Source of the DNA: Novosphingobium silvae
GTDB taxonomy: Bacteria > Pseudomonadota > Alphaproteobacteria > Sphingomonadales > Sphingomonadaceae
DNA length: 64,000 nt
Direction: 5' to 3'
NCBI RefSeq assembly: GCF_009856825.1
Contig: NZ_WVTD01000003.1
Span: forward strand, 186,001-250,000
Shown: in pieces, positions 46,974 to 55,816 of the stretch
How the letters are laid out: each line of letters begins with the position of its first letter
Numbering within the stretch: position 1 is the first letter of the stretch
Notes under the pieces: model-generated
Seen by the model: only the letters and a program-made list of their open reading frames with translations
Databases searched by the model: none
Told to the model about the DNA's origin: nothing
Made by a program: the position numbers and the translations under genes

Positions 46974-48403
46974 CGCGCCAATGCTCCCACCGCGAGCGGT
47001 GCGCCTGCCGCAAGGGGCGCTGCCGGGTGGCCTTCGTGGCTCGTCTTGTCCCAGCGCACGGCCATGCCCCTGAGCGAGCGGACATAGCCCCAGAGCGCAC
47101 GGCGCCCCGCCATGATTGCGATGTAGTTGGCGACCGGAATGCGGGCAATGCTGCTCAGCCCCTCGAACATGCCATATTCGCGTGTCGTGAAGCCGAAGCG
47201 GTGCATGCAGCGCCACAGGAAGCAGGCGAAGCAGATCTGGAGCATGAAGCCGAGGACGGGCGAAAGCGGCACTCCCCCCTGCAAGCCGCTGAAACCCGCG
47301 AGGGCAAGCAGCCCCTCGACCACCACCAGGGCGTATCCGCAGGCGAGGACGATCGCCGTCAACGGACCTCGCCGGTCGCGCAGCGCCATCCACAGGTCCG
47401 CCCCGCCCTTGCTCCAGCCAAGCCGGTCCCACCCCTGGAAGGCAATTCCATGAATCCAGCGCGACTTCTGCCGCACCGACGTTTCCACAGTGGCGGGGAA
47501 GTAAGCTCTCGTAGCGACGAGATTGCCCTCCTCGTCGCGCACGCGCAGGAAGCGCGAGCGGCCACCTTCGCGGCGGACGAGAAGACCCAGTTCGTAGTCC
47601 TCGGTCAGGCATTCCGCCGCGAATGGCGCTGAGCCGCCCTGTCCGCGCCGCCATGCGATGCGCGCTATCATCTCGCGCGAGAAGCCGCAGCCCACGCCTG
47701 CCGCCGGGATCGCCGCGCCCAGCGCATCGCGCACCACCAGCGCCTTGGCATGGGATTCGGTGAACTCGTCCGCGTAGTGCCCCCCTACCCAGGGCGAGTC
47801 GGGTTGCAGTTCAGGCCGGACCGGCAGTTGTACGAAGTCCGCATGGGCAAGAGCGCGATCGACCACGGCCAGCTCCGCTGGATGCACCATGTCTTCCGAA
47901 TCGTGGAGGATCACGGAGCGGTAGCGTCGCCCGTAGCGCCGCTCGTCCGCACACAGGGCCGTGTAGATGCGATTGAGGCAGTCGGCCTTGGTCGTCGGTC
48001 CGGGTGTGTCGCCGATGACGATCCGCACCCGCGGATCGTTTCCCGCCGCCTGAGAAGCCGCGGCTATTGTCGCGGGATCGTTGCCGTAGCAGCCGAGGTA
48101 GATGGTGAAATCATCCTGCCGCCATGCCGAAAGCGCATGAGAGATGGTGTGCCCGATCACCGCCGCCTCATCCCAAGCGGCGATGAACACTGCGGCACGC
48201 CCTTCCAGCGGAGCCACGGCTGCCTGCCGGGTGATCCGCTCGTCCCGGCATCGCCCTCGCAGCCGCAGCCCGATCCAGCACAAGTCCACGGCGAAATCGT
48301 CGATGGCGCCCAGGATGAACCAGAACGCGGTGAACAACAGCAGTTCGTGCTCGGCCACCTGAAGCCAGGCGACGGCATATTGAAGCACAGGCGTCGGCTG
48401 CAC
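46970..48403 (-). CDS. NfrB-like membrane glycosyltransferase (GT2 type)
   Basis: 477 residues from the GTG at 48403 (AAGGG 6 bases upstream); a second GTG at 48421 would add 6. An N-terminal hydrophobic segment (LLLFTAFWFILGAIDDF) is followed by a GT-A domain with VFIAAWDEAAVIGHT, an acidic DSED (168-171) as the DXD-like motif, AGVGCGFSR, TEDYELGLL (from 267) and QKSRWIHG (312-319), the QxxRW-like acceptor motif. At least three helices follow. This is the pattern of NfrB, which with NfrA makes and exports a surface glycan in enterobacteria. The C-terminal c-di-GMP-binding GSPII_E-like domain of E. coli NfrB is absent. The next gene encodes an NfrA C-terminal-type domain, supporting the match. 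Confidence 0.78.
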   Translation of the reverse strand: MQPTPVLQYAVAWLQVAEHELLLFTAFWFILGAIDDFAVDLCWIGLRLRGRCRDERITRQAAVAPLEGRAAVFIAAWDEAAVIGHTISHALSAWRQDDFTIYLGCYGNDPATIAAASQAAGNDPRVRIVIGDTPGPTTKADCLNRIYTALCADERRYGRRYRSVILHDSEDMVHPAELAVVDRALAHADFVQLPVRPELQPDSPWVGGHYADEFTESHAKALVVRDALGAAIPAAGVGCGFSREMIARIAWRRGQGGSAPFAAECLTEDYELGLLVRREGGRSRFLRVRDEEGNLVATRAYFPATVETSVRQKSRWIHGIAFQGWDRLGWSKGGADLWMALRDRRGPLTAIVLACGYALVVVEGLLALAGFSGLQGGVPLSPVLGFMLQICFACFLWRCMHRFGFTTREYGMFEGLSSIARIPVANYIAIMAGRRALWGYVRSLRGMAVRWDKTSHEGHPAAPLAAGAPLAVGALAR

Positions 48404-48569
48404 CTTCCACCCTTTCCGCACATGTCGAAACGGGCGGGGCCCCGAATCCCCGCCACCCCTTGCGGATCAGGACTATGGTCAGGTTAAACCCGTAAGCCAG
48501 AAGCTTTGCGTGCCATTACACAAAGTTAACTGACGTAATGGCCGACATTGCGACCGGCGCGGCGCGCCT

Positions 48570-49001
48570 CTACCAGCTGCCGACGTTGGGCATGCTCGCC
48601 CAGGGTTCCGCAGGTTCAAGCCTGCCATCCTGGAGCAGCTCCACCGAGATGCCGTCAGGCGTGCGCACGAAGGCCATATGGCCGTCCCGGGGCGGGCGGT
48701 TGATGGTCACGCCTGCATCCTGCAGGCGCTGGCACGTCTCATAGATGTCGCGCACCTGAAATGCGAGATGCCCGAAGTTGCGACCGCCCGTGTATTCCTC
48801 GGCGGAGCCATCCTCGCCGGGCCAGTTGTGCGTCAGCTCCACCTCGGCGTCCTCCTGCCCGGGCGCGGCGAGATAGATCAGCGTGAAGCGACCCTGCTCG
48901 CTGGAGAACCGGCGCGTTTCCTTAAGGCCGATGAGTTCGAAGAAGCGGATCGTCTCGTCCGGATCGGTGACGCGGATCATGGTGTGCAGGTAGCGGGTCA
49001 T
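48570..49001 (-). CDS. gloA: Lactoylglutathione lyase (glyoxalase I)
   Basis: 143 residues from MTRYLHTMIRV. Metal ligands are visible: His6, Glu in EVELTHNW, His in FGHLAFQV and Glu in GISVELLQ. The VOC fold repeats (beta-alpha-beta-beta-beta) are complete. The short form and lack of the plant-type insert suit the nickel-type enzyme. It converts the methylglyoxal-glutathione hemithioacetal to S-lactoylglutathione. It is separate from the glycosyltransferase operon, with 166 bp between, where the glycosyltransferase promoter should lie. Confidence 0.93.
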   Translation of the reverse strand: MTRYLHTMIRVTDPDETIRFFELIGLKETRRFSSEQGRFTLIYLAAPGQEDAEVELTHNWPGEDGSAEEYTGGRNFGHLAFQVRDIYETCQRLQDAGVTINRPPRDGHMAFVRTPDGISVELLQDGRLEPAEPWASMPNVGSW

Positions 49002-49265
49002 GGAAGGCCTTTCGTGAGGTCTGATCGTGAACGGGTCCGTCCCGAAGACAGCCGCGGCCTTCGACAAGGCGGGGGCGATCGGGATGAGATGCGAGGCGCG
49101 AAGATAAGGGTCCTGATGTCGCAGGCAAGGCCGCCGACGCCGGGTGTCGATCAATACCTGATATTAGGCATCGACGGGCCGAGCCGTGGGTAGGCTCGCT
49201 CCGGACCTGTCCGTAAGCTCCCCGGCTTGTGCATCTGTGCGAGCCACTATATTGCATCGCAACAA

Positions 49266-50054
49266 ATGCTCACCATGTTCCGCAACCTCATGGGCCGCCG
49301 CGACGTCAGGCACAGCCCTTCGATTCCGGCCGGTCAGCGCGTCTACGCCGTGGGCGATATCCATGGCCGCGCCGACCTTTTCCAGGAGCTGATCGACATC
49401 GTCGAACAGGACGACGCCGCACGCGGCCGCGCCTATACGACGGTGATCCTGCTGGGCGATCTGATCGATCGCGGCAGCGACAGCGCCGGGGTGATTGCCA
49501 AGGCCAGGGAGTGGGGAGCGCGTCGCCGCGTCGAATTCATCCAGGGCAACCACGAGGAAATGCTTCTCGTCAGCCGCACGGATACCGATTCGCTGCGCAG
49601 CTTCCTCAGGTTCGGCGGCCTGGAGACGATCCTGTCCTACGGGGTGGATCCCCAACTCGCCATGTCCGCCGAGGTGGAGGACCTGCAGCGGCTCATGAAC
49701 GAGGCGATCCCCGAGGAAGACTTCGCCTTCATCGACAGCTTCGAGAAGATGGTCCGCGTGGGTGACTACGTTTTCGTGCATGCCGGCGTCAGGCCGGATA
49801 CTCCGCTCGAACATCAGTCTGGGCGTGACTGTCGCTGGATCCGCGAGCCGTTCCTCAGCCATCGCGGCGATTACGGCGGCTTTGTGGTGCACGGCCACAC
49901 GATCACGCCGGAGCCCGACATTTGCGGCAACCGCATCGGTATCGACACCGGCGCCTTCCTGCACGGAACGCTGACCGCGATCGGCCTCCAGGGAGAGGAA
50001 CGCTGGTTCCTCCAGGCTCGCGATCCCGCTGTCGCCTGCAGCGAGGCGGCCTGA
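49266..50054 (+). CDS. PP2A-like metallophosphoesterase (serine/threonine phosphatase family)
   Basis: 262 residues from MLTMFRNLMG; a start three codons later is also possible and no strong ribosome site distinguishes them. Phosphoesterase motifs are clear: GDIHGRADLF (residues ~30-39), GDLIDRGSDS, the metal-bridging GNHEEM, and VHGHT near the C terminus. Size and order match the bacterial family resembling lambda phosphatase and PrpA/PrpE. It could dephosphorylate proteins or diadenosine tetraphosphate. It is preceded by a 264-bp region with no gene and ends 21 bp from the 3' end of rnpB, which is transcribed toward it. Confidence 0.88.
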   Translation: MLTMFRNLMGRRDVRHSPSIPAGQRVYAVGDIHGRADLFQELIDIVEQDDAARGRAYTTVILLGDLIDRGSDSAGVIAKAREWGARRRVEFIQGNHEEMLLVSRTDTDSLRSFLRFGGLETILSYGVDPQLAMSAEVEDLQRLMNEAIPEEDFAFIDSFEKMVRVGDYVFVHAGVRPDTPLEHQSGRDCRWIREPFLSHRGDYGGFVVHGHTITPEPDICGNRIGIDTGAFLHGTLTAIGLQGEERWFLQARDPAVACSEAA

Positions 50055-50075
50055 GCCATGTCGTTTTCGCCGGTT

Positions 50076-50533
<458 letters not shown>

Positions 50534-50539
50534 GGGGGC

Positions 50540-51244
50540 TCACCTAGCACGGCCGATGTCGCGCTCCAACAGCAGTTCGAACAGGATTCCGCCAATCTCG
50601 CCGTCGATCTCGCCATCGATGATGGCCGGGCGCCAGCGTCGCTGAAAGGCCGCCACCGCCGCCCGGCCATCGGTGATGTCGTACCCGAAGCGCTCGAGCG
50701 CGAGGTAGAAGGCACCCGGGTTGTCGTAGAACAGGTTCATCTTCGCGCGCGGGATCTCGAGCGCAAGGCCGAGCTGACCAAGGCGCGCCCAGTCGAACAG
50801 TTCGCCCGGGTCCTCCTTGCGGGCCGGCGCGATATCCGAATGGCCGACCACGTTGGCGCGAGGGATGTCGTGTCGCTCGAGAATGTCGGCAAGCAGGGGA
50901 AGCAGCGCATCCATCTGCGCTTCGGGGAACGGGCGGTAGCCGAATTCGTGGCCGGGATTGACCAGTTCGATCCCGACGCTGGCCGAATTCACGTCCGTGA
51001 CCCCGCGCCAATAGGAGTGACCGGCGTGCCACGCGCGCTTCCCCTCGGGCACGAGCGAGGTGACCACGCCCTCCTCGTCGATCATGTAGTGCGCCGAGAC
51101 TTCAGCCTCGGGATCACACATGCGAGAGAGCGCGTCATCGGCGCTCTTCATCCCGGTATAGTGCAGCACGACCATTGTGATCGGCAGCTTGCGCTCGTTC
51201 CAGTTGGGCGAGGACACCCGGCGGTTGACGAGCCAGCGGTTCAT
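50540..51244 (-). CDS. N-acetylmuramoyl-L-alanine amidase (amidase_2, AmiD/AmpD type)
   Basis: 234 residues from MNRWLVNRRV. Zinc site residues: His28 (VVLHYT), His135 (VVGHSDIAP) and Asp145 (RKEDPG), the AmpD-family set. The sequence SAHYMIDEEGVV and WHAG agree. There is no signal peptide, so it is probably cytoplasmic, cutting anhydro-muropeptides during recycling as AmpD does, although the C-terminal extension (GYDITDGRAAVAAFQRRWRP) looks like a peptidoglycan-binding-like helix found in AmiD. It ends 7 bp before the inferred rnpB 5' end. Confidence 0.9.
   Translation of the reverse strand: MNRWLVNRRVSSPNWNERKLPITMVVLHYTGMKSADDALSRMCDPEAEVSAHYMIDEEGVVTSLVPEGKRAWHAGHSYWRGVTDVNSASVGIELVNPGHEFGYRPFPEAQMDALLPLLADILERHDIPRANVVGHSDIAPARKEDPGELFDWARLGQLGLALEIPRAKMNLFYDNPGAFYLALERFGYDITDGRAAVAAFQRRWRPAIIDGEIDGEIGGILFELLLERDIGRAR
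50541..50569 (-). promoter_or_regulatory. Inferred sigma-70-type promoter of rnpB, inside the amidase gene
   Basis: On the minus strand, TTGGAG (50569-50564) and TAGGTG (50546-50541) are 17 bases apart, and the -10 overlaps the amidase stop codon. A start 7 nt downstream falls at about 50534, the end of the P1 helix. Position and spacing agree; no experimental support. Confidence 0.6.
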
Positions 51245-51275
51245 GCCTCCAGCCTCCGGTCGATCATCCGGTGCG

Positions 51276-51920
51276 TCAGACGCCGGGGAGCATCGCGCCG
51301 AGCACCAGCGCGTCTTCGGCAAGTACGTATTGCAACTGCCCCCCAACCGCCTTGGCAAGCTGATCCAGCATGGCGGCGGGCGCGGTCCTGCTCGAGAGAT
51401 CGCCCGGCGGCAAGGTTCCCTCCAGAGCCCGCCCGACGTCGCGGTCGAACGCGATGCGCGCCCCGGCCGAACGGACCACAAGCTCGCTGTGCTCGTCCCG
51501 GTATTCGGCAGCGATGTCGATCGTGCCGCCGCGAGGCAGCGCCTCGATGCCGATCAGGGCGAAGTTCAGCAGCGTCTTGATCGCGGGCTTTGGAAGCGAA
51601 TCGCTGGGAAGCGCCCAGTTCACCGTGACACGCGCGTTGTTGGCGACGAGAGCATCGACCAGAGCCTTGGCCTCGCTCACCGGCACCATTTCCCCGAACC
51701 CTCCGGCGGCACCGAACGCAAGGCGGAAGAACTTGAGCTTGTCCGCCGAAATTCGCGCGCTCTGCTCCAGCAGTTCGAAGCACCGGGCCCGCATTTCAGG
51801 GTCCTTCTCGTCGGCCAGCAGTTCCAGACCATTGGACAGCGCGCCCACCGGGCTCAACATGTCGTGGCAAAGGCGTGAACACAGGAGGCTGGCAAGTTCG
51901 ATCGAACTCGTGGTCGTCAT
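51276..51920 (-). CDS. chpT: Histidine phosphotransferase ChpT-like
   Basis: 214 residues from MTTTSSIELA; a GTG four codons upstream is also possible. The phospho-acceptor His is H19 in SLLCSRLCHDMLSPVGALSNGLELL, which is the ChpT DHp-like helix. The C-terminal half resembles a degenerate histidine-kinase ATPase fold without a nucleotide-binding N-G-x-G box (LFFRLAFGA; MLDQLAKAVGG). In Caulobacter ChpT passes phosphate from CckA to CtrA and CpdR, controlling the cell cycle and, with ClpXP, CtrA turnover. ClpXP genes lie 10 kb away in this window. Confidence 0.88.
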   Translation of the reverse strand: MTTTSSIELASLLCSRLCHDMLSPVGALSNGLELLADEKDPEMRARCFELLEQSARISADKLKFFRLAFGAAGGFGEMVPVSEAKALVDALVANNARVTVNWALPSDSLPKPAIKTLLNFALIGIEALPRGGTIDIAAEYRDEHSELVVRSAGARIAFDRDVGRALEGTLPPGDLSSRTAPAAMLDQLAKAVGGQLQYVLAEDALVLGAMLPGV

Positions 51921-51978
51921 GGAATCAAGCACTTTCAGTCTTCTGTTCTCACCGAGCCTGCATCGCGCGGGCGCGCCG

Positions 51979-52371
51979 TCAGTCGACGACGCGGAACGTC
52001 AATGGCGCAAATCCATTCCCGCTATCTCGCCAGAAAGCAACCTCGCTGTCGGCGATGATCGCCCAGATGCGCGAATCCCCGGTGGAATGTTCCCTGTCCG
52101 TGGCGGACGGTACGGACGAGCCCGTGGGATGGGAGTGGTAGTAGCCAAGCACGGCGGGGCCACCTGCCCTCGCCTCCCGGTGTGCCGTCAGCAGGCCTTG
52201 CGGGTCTATCTCGAACTGCAGGCGGGGGTTTGCGGCGACATTCAGCACCGGGCGTGCCGTATCGAGCACGGCTCCCCGGCCGAGCAGGAGTCCGCAGCAT
52301 TCCTTCGGCGTGGCTTTTGCCGCTTCCTCCACAAGCGTCGCCAGAACAGCCCTTGTCACCTCGATATCCAT
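51979..52371 (-). CDS. JAMM-type metalloprotease (Mov34/MPN, Mec-like)
   Basis: 130 residues from MDIEV (AGGA 7 bases upstream; an in-frame TTG two codons earlier is weaker). The JAMM motif is intact: E24 (TPKECCGLLLG), H79-S-H81 and, after seven residues, S89 and D92 (HSHPTG to SATD). The bacterial Mec family is related to eukaryotic deubiquitinating JAMM proteases and acts on sulfur-carrier-like partners such as CysO or ThiS-like proteins. No such carrier is nearby. Its start is 18 bp from the divergent rluD start. Confidence 0.9.
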   Translation of the reverse strand: MDIEVTRAVLATLVEEAAKATPKECCGLLLGRGAVLDTARPVLNVAANPRLQFEIDPQGLLTAHREARAGGPAVLGYYHSHPTGSSVPSATDREHSTGDSRIWAIIADSEVAFWRDSGNGFAPLTFRVVD

Positions 52372-52389
52372 CCCCAAATCCTACTGGCA

Positions 52390-53346
52390 ATGGGGGTCAA
52401 GGCAATCAATACCGGTGGCATCATCGAAGGGCTCGTGGGGGAGCCGGGCGGACGGCTGGACAAGGCGCTCGCCGACGCCAGCGGGCTGTCGCGCGAAAGA
52501 ATCAAGGCGCTGCTGGGCGAAGGACGGGTTCGTCTCTCCGGAACGGCGGTCGCCCAGGCCTCGCTCAAGGTCGTCGCAGGCACGCCTTTCGCCATCGACG
52601 TACCGGAAGCTGCGGCTGCCGAAGCCGTCGCGCAGGAGATCCCGCTTTCGGTGGTTTTCGAAGACGAGCATCTGATCGTGGTCGACAAGCCTGCCGGCCT
52701 CGTCGTCCACCCCGCCGCAGGCAATCCGGACGGAACGCTCGTCAATGCCCTGCTTCACCACTGCCGGGGCCAGCTATCCGGGATCGGGGGAGTGGCCCGT
52801 CCCGGCATCGTGCACCGCATCGACAAGGACACGTCCGGGCTGCTGGTCGTCGCCAAGAGCGACCAGGCGCACGAAGGCCTCGCCGTCCAGTTCGCCGATC
52901 ATTCTATCGTGCGTGCCTATCTTGCGGTCGTTGGGGGAAGGCCCGTGCCCGCCGCGCGGACAGTCACCGGTTCCATCGCGCGCTCGCCCCACGATCGCAA
53001 GAAAATGGCTCTGGTCGAGGACGGCAGGGGCAAGCACGCAGTCACCCACTTTCGGACCCTTGAGCCGCTGAAGGGCGCAACCCTTGTGGAGTGCCGGCTC
53101 GAGACGGGCCGCACCCATCAGGTACGCGTTCACATGGCGTCAATAGGCCATGCGCTATTAGGGGACCCTGTCTATGGACGAACGCCCTCATCCCTTCGCG
53201 CGACTCTCAACGAACTGCGATTCTCGCGCCAGGCGCTTCACGCTGCGGAACTCGGCTTCGTCCATCCCGTTACAGGGAAAAGCGTCCATTTCGCGAGCAG
53301 CCTGCCCGATGACATGCGGACACTGATCGATGAACTGCGACACTGA
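52390..53346 (+). CDS. rluD: 23S rRNA pseudouridine synthase RluD-like
   Basis: 318 residues from MGVKAINTGG; no clear ribosome site, and a GTG at 52435 (before EPGGRLDKAL) is a possible alternative. S4 domain at the N terminus (RLDKALADASGLSRERIKALL), then the catalytic HRIDKDTSGLLVVAKS with the nucleophile Asp and the RTHQVRVHMASIGH motif. Length and motifs fit RluD (U1911/1915/1917 of 23S rRNA, helix 69). It is divergent from the JAMM gene with only 18 bp between starts and lies 96 bp before rpoH. Confidence 0.9.
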   Translation: MGVKAINTGGIIEGLVGEPGGRLDKALADASGLSRERIKALLGEGRVRLSGTAVAQASLKVVAGTPFAIDVPEAAAAEAVAQEIPLSVVFEDEHLIVVDKPAGLVVHPAAGNPDGTLVNALLHHCRGQLSGIGGVARPGIVHRIDKDTSGLLVVAKSDQAHEGLAVQFADHSIVRAYLAVVGGRPVPAARTVTGSIARSPHDRKKMALVEDGRGKHAVTHFRTLEPLKGATLVECRLETGRTHQVRVHMASIGHALLGDPVYGRTPSSLRATLNELRFSRQALHAAELGFVHPVTGKSVHFASSLPDDMRTLIDELRH

Positions 53347-53386
53347 AATCGCTTTTGTGTGCTATGATGTGGAGGTGGGCACAAGT

Positions 53387-53408
53387 TAAGACGCCTTCAA
53401 GGGTCTTA
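53387..53408 (+). promoter_or_regulatory. Leader hairpin upstream of rpoH
   Basis: TAAGAC and GTCTTA pair around CCTT-C-AAGG: a 10-bp interrupted stem in a 22-base stretch, ending 34 bases before the rpoH GTG and 18 before its ribosome site. It might be part of a temperature-responsive leader or a terminator-like structure. Only the pairing is seen; the function is inference. Confidence 0.35.
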
Positions 53409-53442
53409 GACCGTGCACCGACCTAGAAAGGACGGAAAAACC

Positions 53443-54345
53443 GTGAGCAACAATCGAAATTTGCCGAGTGTCCCCGCTTTGGGTGGTGAGCAGAGCCTCA
53501 ACCGCTACCTGTCGGAGATCCGCAAGTTCCCGGTGCTCGCTCCCGAGCAGGAATACATGCTCGCCAAGCGTTACTCCGAACATGAGGATCCCGCAGCAGC
53601 CGCGCAGCTGGTGACCAGCCACCTGCGCCTCGTCGCGAAGATCGCCATGGGCTACCGCGGCTATGGCCTGCCGGTGTCCGAGCTGATCTCCGAAGGCAAC
53701 ATCGGCCTCATGCAGGGCGTCAAGAAGTTCGAACCCGAAAGGGGCTTCCGCCTCGCCACTTACGCCATGTGGTGGATCAAGGCCTCGATCCAGGAATACA
53801 TCCTGCGCTCGTGGAGCCTGGTGAAGATGGGCACGACCGCTGCGCAGAAGAAGCTGTTCTTCAACCTGCGCCGCATGAAGAAGAACCTCGACGCCTACGA
53901 GGACACCGACCTGCATCCCGACGACGTCGCCAAGATCGCGACGACGCTGGGAGTCTCGGAAACCGAAGTCGTCAACATGAACCGCCGCATGATGATGGGC
54001 GGCGATGCCTCGCTCAACGTCTCGCTCCGGGACGAAGGCGAAGGCCAGTGGATGGACGTCCTCGCCGACGACCGCCCGCTGCAGGACGAAACGGTCGCCG
54101 ACGCGGAAGAGGCCAGCGTGCGCCACGACATGCTTGTCGAGGCCATGGGTGCTCTCAACGAGCGCGAGCGTGACATCCTGAAGGAGCGCCGCCTGACCGA
54201 CGATCCCAAGACCTTGGAGGAGTTGAGCCAGGTGTACTCGGTCAGCCGCGAACGCGTTCGCCAGATCGAGGTTCGTGCTTTCGAAAAGCTGCAGAAGGCG
54301 ATGAACCGCATCGCTTCCGACAAGCGGCTGCTTCCCGCAGGTTGA
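53443..54345 (+). CDS. rpoH: RNA polymerase sigma-32 factor
   Basis: 300 residues from the GTG (VSNNRN), with AAAGGA upstream. A further in-frame GTG at 53413 gives a longer but less typical N terminus. Region 2 has NIGLMQGVKKFEPERGFRLATYAMWWIKASIQEYIL; the RpoH box KKLFFNLRRMKK follows, the signature of sigma-32, and region 4 has YSVSRERVRQIEVRAFEKLQKAM. It directs transcription of heat-shock genes, and a matching promoter is seen upstream of clpB in this window. A terminator follows. Confidence 0.96.
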   Translation: MSNNRNLPSVPALGGEQSLNRYLSEIRKFPVLAPEQEYMLAKRYSEHEDPAAAAQLVTSHLRLVAKIAMGYRGYGLPVSELISEGNIGLMQGVKKFEPERGFRLATYAMWWIKASIQEYILRSWSLVKMGTTAAQKKLFFNLRRMKKNLDAYEDTDLHPDDVAKIATTLGVSETEVVNMNRRMMMGGDASLNVSLRDEGEGQWMDVLADDRPLQDETVADAEEASVRHDMLVEAMGALNERERDILKERRLTDDPKTLEELSQVYSVSRERVRQIEVRAFEKLQKAMNRIASDKRLLPAG

Positions 54346-54368
54346 CACGCCAACATCATGAAGATCGG

Positions 54369-54401
54369 GCCGGGCCATCCGCAAGGGTGGTCCGGCTTTT
54401 T
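54369..54401 (+). terminator. Rho-independent terminator of rpoH
   Basis: GCCGGGCCATCC pairs with GGGTGGTCCGGC (two wobble pairs), loop GCAA, then TTTTT. It ends at the stop of the convergent MFS gene. Confidence 0.88.
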
Positions 54402-55639
54402 CATGTCCCCGTCACCTCCTGTCGGGGATGAAGGCGAATCTTACGTACCCAGGTCGTCGCCAGCAGGGCAAGCCCCGAGAAGGTCCAGAACACGCCCGTA
54501 TAACTGCCGAACAGATCGAAGATGAGGCCAAAGATCGGGGGAGTCGCCAGCATGGCCAGCAGAATCGTGCCCGAGAGCAGTCCCATCGCCCGCCCCACCG
54601 CCCGTTGCCCGAACACGCGTGGAGCAAGGTAGCTTTCCGCCGGAACCATGAGCCCGCCGAACAGGCCGGTCAGCGCGATGCCGATGGCGATCACCCAGTA
54701 CCCTCCCGCCGCTTGCGTCATGCACGCCATTCCTGCCGAAAAGCCCGCCAGCGAGACATACATGAGGGTGCGCGCGCCGAGCCGGTCGGACAGGACGGCG
54801 AAGTTCAGCTTCGCGATGAAGCCGCAGGCCGCGTAGACCGAGATCAGCGCGGCCGCGTCGCTTGCGGCTATCCCGGTATCTATCGCGAGGGGGGCAAGGT
54901 TGGTGATCGTACCCTTCAGCCCGGCAGTGACGATACTCACAGTCACCGCAAGGATCCAGAACGTCGGATCGCTCAACACTTCGCGAGCCGAGATGGGAGC
55001 CCTGGCCAGTTCCTGGCGGGTCTGTAGCGGCGGTTCCGAGGCTCCGTCAGGGTTCAGACCGCGATCGGCGGGACGGTCGACAACCAGCATTGCCACGGGC
55101 ACTGTCCACGCCAGGAGCACCAGGCTGAGCAGTTGCAGTGCTGCGCGCCAGTCGTTGGCGTCGAGAAATGCCTGGATGATGAGCGGAAAGCAAAAACCCC
55201 CTGCAGATATCCCGGCAATGGCAATGCCGACAGCTCTCCCCCGCTTCTGCGCGAACCAGCGGGAAAGCAGAACGGTGACCGCAACGGGACCTATCAGCAC
55301 ATTGGCCGGCGCTATCAACACGCCGAATACGATGAGCACCTGCGTGAACGAGGTCGTCAGCGAAATCGCCGCATAGCCCGCCGCCAGGCAGAGCCCGCCA
55401 GCCAGCATCAGCCGCCGCAGGGGAAGTCGGTCCATCAACGTCCCGAGCAGAGGCGCCAGCACCGCGCTCGTGCCGGAAAGCACCGTCATAGCCAGCATCA
55501 GCACCGTTCGGCTCGGCCGGAACTCCCGTGCCAGAGGGACTGCCACAATCGAATAGGTGGACGCCACCATGCCGGTCGCCGCCAGCAGCATGAATCCGAC
55601 GCCGACCTGCCTCCACCCCGCCGCGAACGATGATGCCAT
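54401..55639 (-). CDS. MFS transporter
   Basis: 412 residues from MASSF; GGAGGG 5 bases upstream favours this ATG over one five codons earlier. Twelve hydrophobic segments are apparent, with GTLMDRLPLRRLMLAGG as the MFS motif A loop (helix 2-3) and a related LSDRLGARTLMYV in the second half. A central charged loop (PADRGLNPDGASEPP) separates the halves. The order resembles the OFA/oxalate-formate or monocarboxylate MFS group. The substrate is unknown. It is convergent with rpoH. Confidence 0.87.
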   Translation of the reverse strand: MASSFAAGWRQVGVGFMLLAATGMVASTYSIVAVPLAREFRPSRTVLMLAMTVLSGTSAVLAPLLGTLMDRLPLRRLMLAGGLCLAAGYAAISLTTSFTQVLIVFGVLIAPANVLIGPVAVTVLLSRWFAQKRGRAVGIAIAGISAGGFCFPLIIQAFLDANDWRAALQLLSLVLLAWTVPVAMLVVDRPADRGLNPDGASEPPLQTRQELARAPISAREVLSDPTFWILAVTVSIVTAGLKGTITNLAPLAIDTGIAASDAAALISVYAACGFIAKLNFAVLSDRLGARTLMYVSLAGFSAGMACMTQAAGGYWVIAIGIALTGLFGGLMVPAESYLAPRVFGQRAVGRAMGLLSGTILLAMLATPPIFGLIFDLFGSYTGVFWTFSGLALLATTWVRKIRLHPRQEVTGT

Positions 55640-55816
55640 GCATCCCTCCCCCATTTCGCTTCAGGCCAAGTATCGACCATAGTGTCGCTCATGCAAACGA
55701 GAGGTCGCAGTAGCGAACGCATTCATCGGCGGGGCGGCACGACAGAGCCGCTGGCGCAGGGCCCGCAACCTGGATTAAAGAGGCTCAAACATCCTCTCCA
55801 AGGTTTCGTCCGTTCA

